Source of the DNA: Treponema sp.
Lineage (GTDB): Bacteria; Spirochaetota; Spirochaetia; Treponematales; Breznakiellaceae
Assembly: GCA_009785545.1 (NCBI GenBank)
Contig: WQWD01000129.1
Coordinates: 1 to 7,054 of the forward strand
Reading direction: 5' to 3'
DNA length: 7,054 nt
Each line of letters opens with the position of its first letter. Position 1 is the first letter of the stretch. A program made the translations under genes and the position numbers. Shown piece by piece: positions 5,690 through 7,054 of this stretch. The notes below the pieces were generated by a model. The model did not search any database. It saw only the letters and a program-made list of their open reading frames with translations, and was not told where the DNA came from.

Positions 5690-6271
5690 ATGTATAAAAA
5701 AATTGTTTTTACAGTATTATTGGTGTTGTTAATGTGCGGAAACATTTTCGCGCAAGATTCGTGGGATGATGACGAAGGAGCGGCAAACAGAATAGCGCTT
5801 TCGTTTGGGCTTGTTGGAGCGGCATTATCATACGAAATGATATTTACTCCGCATTTTTCAGTATTGGCTCAAGCGGCATACAATACATGGCTTATTGCTG
5901 ATTCTTTATCTTTTGCCCTTATCCCAAGACTGTACCCGGGCGGAAGGGCGTTTTTCCTTGAAATGGGGTTTGGCTATTCATACGGATATAATGCCCTTCA
6001 TGAGGCTTCGGAATTTGTAGGTCATTTAATACTTGGAATGATTACATTTGGCCTATGGTTTACCTCAGACTCATTCCAGAACTTCGTTGACAACGACGAT
6101 GGCATAACCAGGCAAGGCGGATTTTTCTTACAGCCGGCTTTGGGCTGGAACGTCGGCGTTGGACGATGGGAAAGATTTACAATGCCTATCAGCATGGGTC
6201 TTGACATCAGAGTAGCAAATAGAAATACAGTCTTGCCGTTTTTCAGAATGGGAGTCGGTTTTACGTTTTAA
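5690..6271 (+). CDS. Exported outer-membrane beta-barrel-like protein, hypothetical
   Basis: 193 residues, of no named family that I recognise. Residues 1-21 are a type I signal peptide (KK, then a hydrophobic run, then NIFA with cleavage before QDSW). The mature protein begins with an acidic patch (DSWDDDEG). It continues with alternating, aromatic-rich, glycine-rich strands: IALSFGLVGAALSYEMIF, FSVLAQAAYNTW, FFLEMGFGYSYGY, FFLQPALGWNVGVG, FTMPISMGLDIRV and a last strand FFRMGVGFTF. Ending in Phe with alternating hydrophobics is the usual signal for insertion by the BAM complex. The size suits an 8-stranded barrel. A more hydrophobic stretch (FVGHLILGMITFGLWF) in the middle may be a long loop or plug. 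The gene has its own promoter and a strong ribosome binding site, diverges from the GH3 lipoprotein gene, and its TAA overlaps the EF-G stop. A periplasmic or surface role other than a barrel remains possible. Confidence 0.85.
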   Translation: MYKKIVFTVLLVLLMCGNIFAQDSWDDDEGAANRIALSFGLVGAALSYEMIFTPHFSVLAQAAYNTWLIADSLSFALIPRLYPGGRAFFLEMGFGYSYGYNALHEASEFVGHLILGMITFGLWFTSDSFQNFVDNDDGITRQGGFFLQPALGWNVGVGRWERFTMPISMGLDIRVANRNTVLPFFRMGVGFTF

Positions 6272-7054
6272 CTGTTCTTTGTGTCGAAGTGTGAAAACTC
6301 AAGGCTGAATGTTGCTCGGCCTTGAGAGACGCTTCGTAAACTTGTCATAAAACCAAACATCTTTTCCATTGGGGCTTGAGCTTTTATCTCGTCTTCATCG
6401 GACTTAGCGTTCATGTTTAGTATTTGCCCTCCACGCTGAGTTACAAGGCTCATCACCTCGCCTACAAATTCATGAGGGGAAATTAGGTCAATCGCCATGA
6501 TTGGTTCAAGCAATATTGGATTTGCGTTTCGGCAAGCCTCGTCAAACGCCATGCTGGCACAGGCTTCGAAAGCTAACTCTGTGCCAGTCTGCTCTGAATA
6601 TTGAATGTTCGTAACAGTTATTGTTATGTCGATACACGGATAACCCATCACAATGCCTGACGAAAAAGATGCCGTAATGCCTCGCTCAACTGCCTCGATT
6701 ATACTGTCGGGTATCGAGGTTTTTGCCGGTGCGTTAGGCGAATAAATGTATTTGTTTCCTGAACCTCTTTCCGCAGGTTCCGCTTTTAAGGTTATCGTGG
6801 CTGCGTTTTCTTTTCCGGCGATTGTTTTTGTAAAACTTTCCGTGTGTTCGTTTGCTCTATTGATTGATTCACGATATGTTACCTGCGGATTGCCAACCTT
6901 TGCTCCCAGTTTGTACTCTTTGAGTATTCGAGTAACGAGTACGTCAAGGTGAAGCTCTCCCATGCCGGAAATGATCAATTGACCTGTTTCTTCGTTGTCT
7001 CTGATTGTAAAAGTTGGATCTTCTTTTGAAAGCAAATTGAGAATTTCTTTTAAC
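6268..7054 (-). CDS. fusA: Elongation factor G family protein (EF-G paralogue), C-terminal part
   Basis: Ribosomal translocase or recycling GTPase. Only domains III-V are in the window (261 residues); the GTPase domain lies beyond the right edge. The frame is open through 7053 (reading LKEILNLLSKEDPTF), so the TTG at 7035 is not a start. Domain III shows EDPTF and GMGELHLDVLVTRI. Domain IV runs from YRESINRANEH to ANPILLEPIMAIDL. Domain V runs from SPHEFVGEVM to LRSVSQGRATFSLEF. Domain IV differs from standard EF-G: the H-K-K-Q-S-G-G-x-G-Q loop is replaced by FTKTIAGKENAATITL, DSSE by EQTGTE, and RRG by QRGGQ. Spirochaetes carry two EF-Gs (translocation and recycling types), and this divergence may mark one of them. 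Its TAA shares TTAA with the stop of the convergent barrel gene. The family is certain; the subtype is not, so fusA is a family-level symbol here. Confidence 0.92.
   Translation of the reverse strand, partial: LKEILNLLSKEDPTFTIRDNEETGQLIISGMGELHLDVLVTRILKEYKLGAKVGNPQVTYRESINRANEHTESFTKTIAGKENAATITLKAEPAERGSGNKYIYSPNAPAKTSIPDSIIEAVERGITASFSSGIVMGYPCIDITITVTNIQYSEQTGTELAFEACASMAFDEACRNANPILLEPIMAIDLISPHEFVGEVMSLVTQRGGQILNMNAKSDEDEIKAQAPMEKMFGFMTSLRSVSQGRATFSLEFSHFDTKNS
6298..6326. repeat. Inverted repeat in the EF-G 3' coding end, 27 bp after the barrel stop
   Basis: CTCAAGGC (6298-6305) and GCCTTGAG (6319-6326) are perfect complements. In the plus-strand RNA the stem extends inward to 11 pairs (one G-U), leaving a 7-nt loop. 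On the plus strand no T-run follows. On the minus strand TTTT follows, but inside the EF-G coding region. It could protect or end the barrel mRNA; as a factor-independent terminator it is weak. Confidence 0.4.

Noticed and set aside
7033..7035. TTG as the start of the EF-G-type gene
   Set aside because: It falls just before the domain III EDPTF block, the frame stays open to the window edge, and the upstream codons match the family.

Overview
The window is ordinary-looking, AT-rich, very compact bacterial chromosome. It most resembles a spirochaete of the Treponema group. That is an inference from four things: a lipoprotein with a relaxed lipobox (F-S-G-C), an EF-G paralogue that is divergent in domain IV, a small outer-membrane beta-barrel ending in Phe, and an RluA-type enzyme with an HRIDVPVTG active-site variant. 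No tRNA, rRNA, CRISPR array, insertion sequence or phage gene is visible, and no gene-free stretch exceeds 175 bp.

Layout. (1) 1-669 (+) is the 3' part of an AlkC-type DNA alkylation-repair glycosylase, cut by the left edge. (2) 672-2539 (-) is a two-gene operon: a Gfo/Idh/MocA oxidoreductase followed, with an ATGA overlap, by a TIM-barrel sugar-phosphate isomerase/epimerase. (3) 2633-4350 (+) is a two-gene operon: an unusual membrane protein that carries the first two motifs of PAP2 phosphatases but a degraded third one, then an RluA-family pseudouridine synthase that starts on the stop codon of its neighbour. (4) 4280-5515 (-) is a lipoprotein glycoside hydrolase family 3 enzyme of the NagZ type, whose 3' end overlaps the pseudouridine synthase by 71 bp. 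(5) 5690-6271 (+) is an exported beta-barrel protein. (6) 6268-7054 (-) is the C-terminal part of an EF-G-type GTPase, cut by the right edge.

How the parts fit. The oxidoreductase and isomerase are a typical pair for oxidising and rearranging a sugar or cyclitol, but no transporter or regulator accompanies them here. The GH3 lipoprotein and the barrel protein are divergently transcribed cell-envelope genes. They share a 174-bp control region that holds a perfect 12-bp palindrome and an inverted 9-mer present on both sides. The other genes are unrelated housekeeping functions.

The most unusual points are the PAP2-like protein with a broken third motif, the GH3 enzyme that lost the KHFPGHG loop but kept the Asp-x-His pair, and start sites. 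Three first genes of transcription units (at 2539, 2633 and 5515) have no Shine-Dalgarno sequence and a -10 box only 5, 14 and 6 nt before the ATG, which suggests leaderless or nearly leaderless mRNAs. All three convergent gene ends touch or overlap. No wholly new multi-gene system was found.
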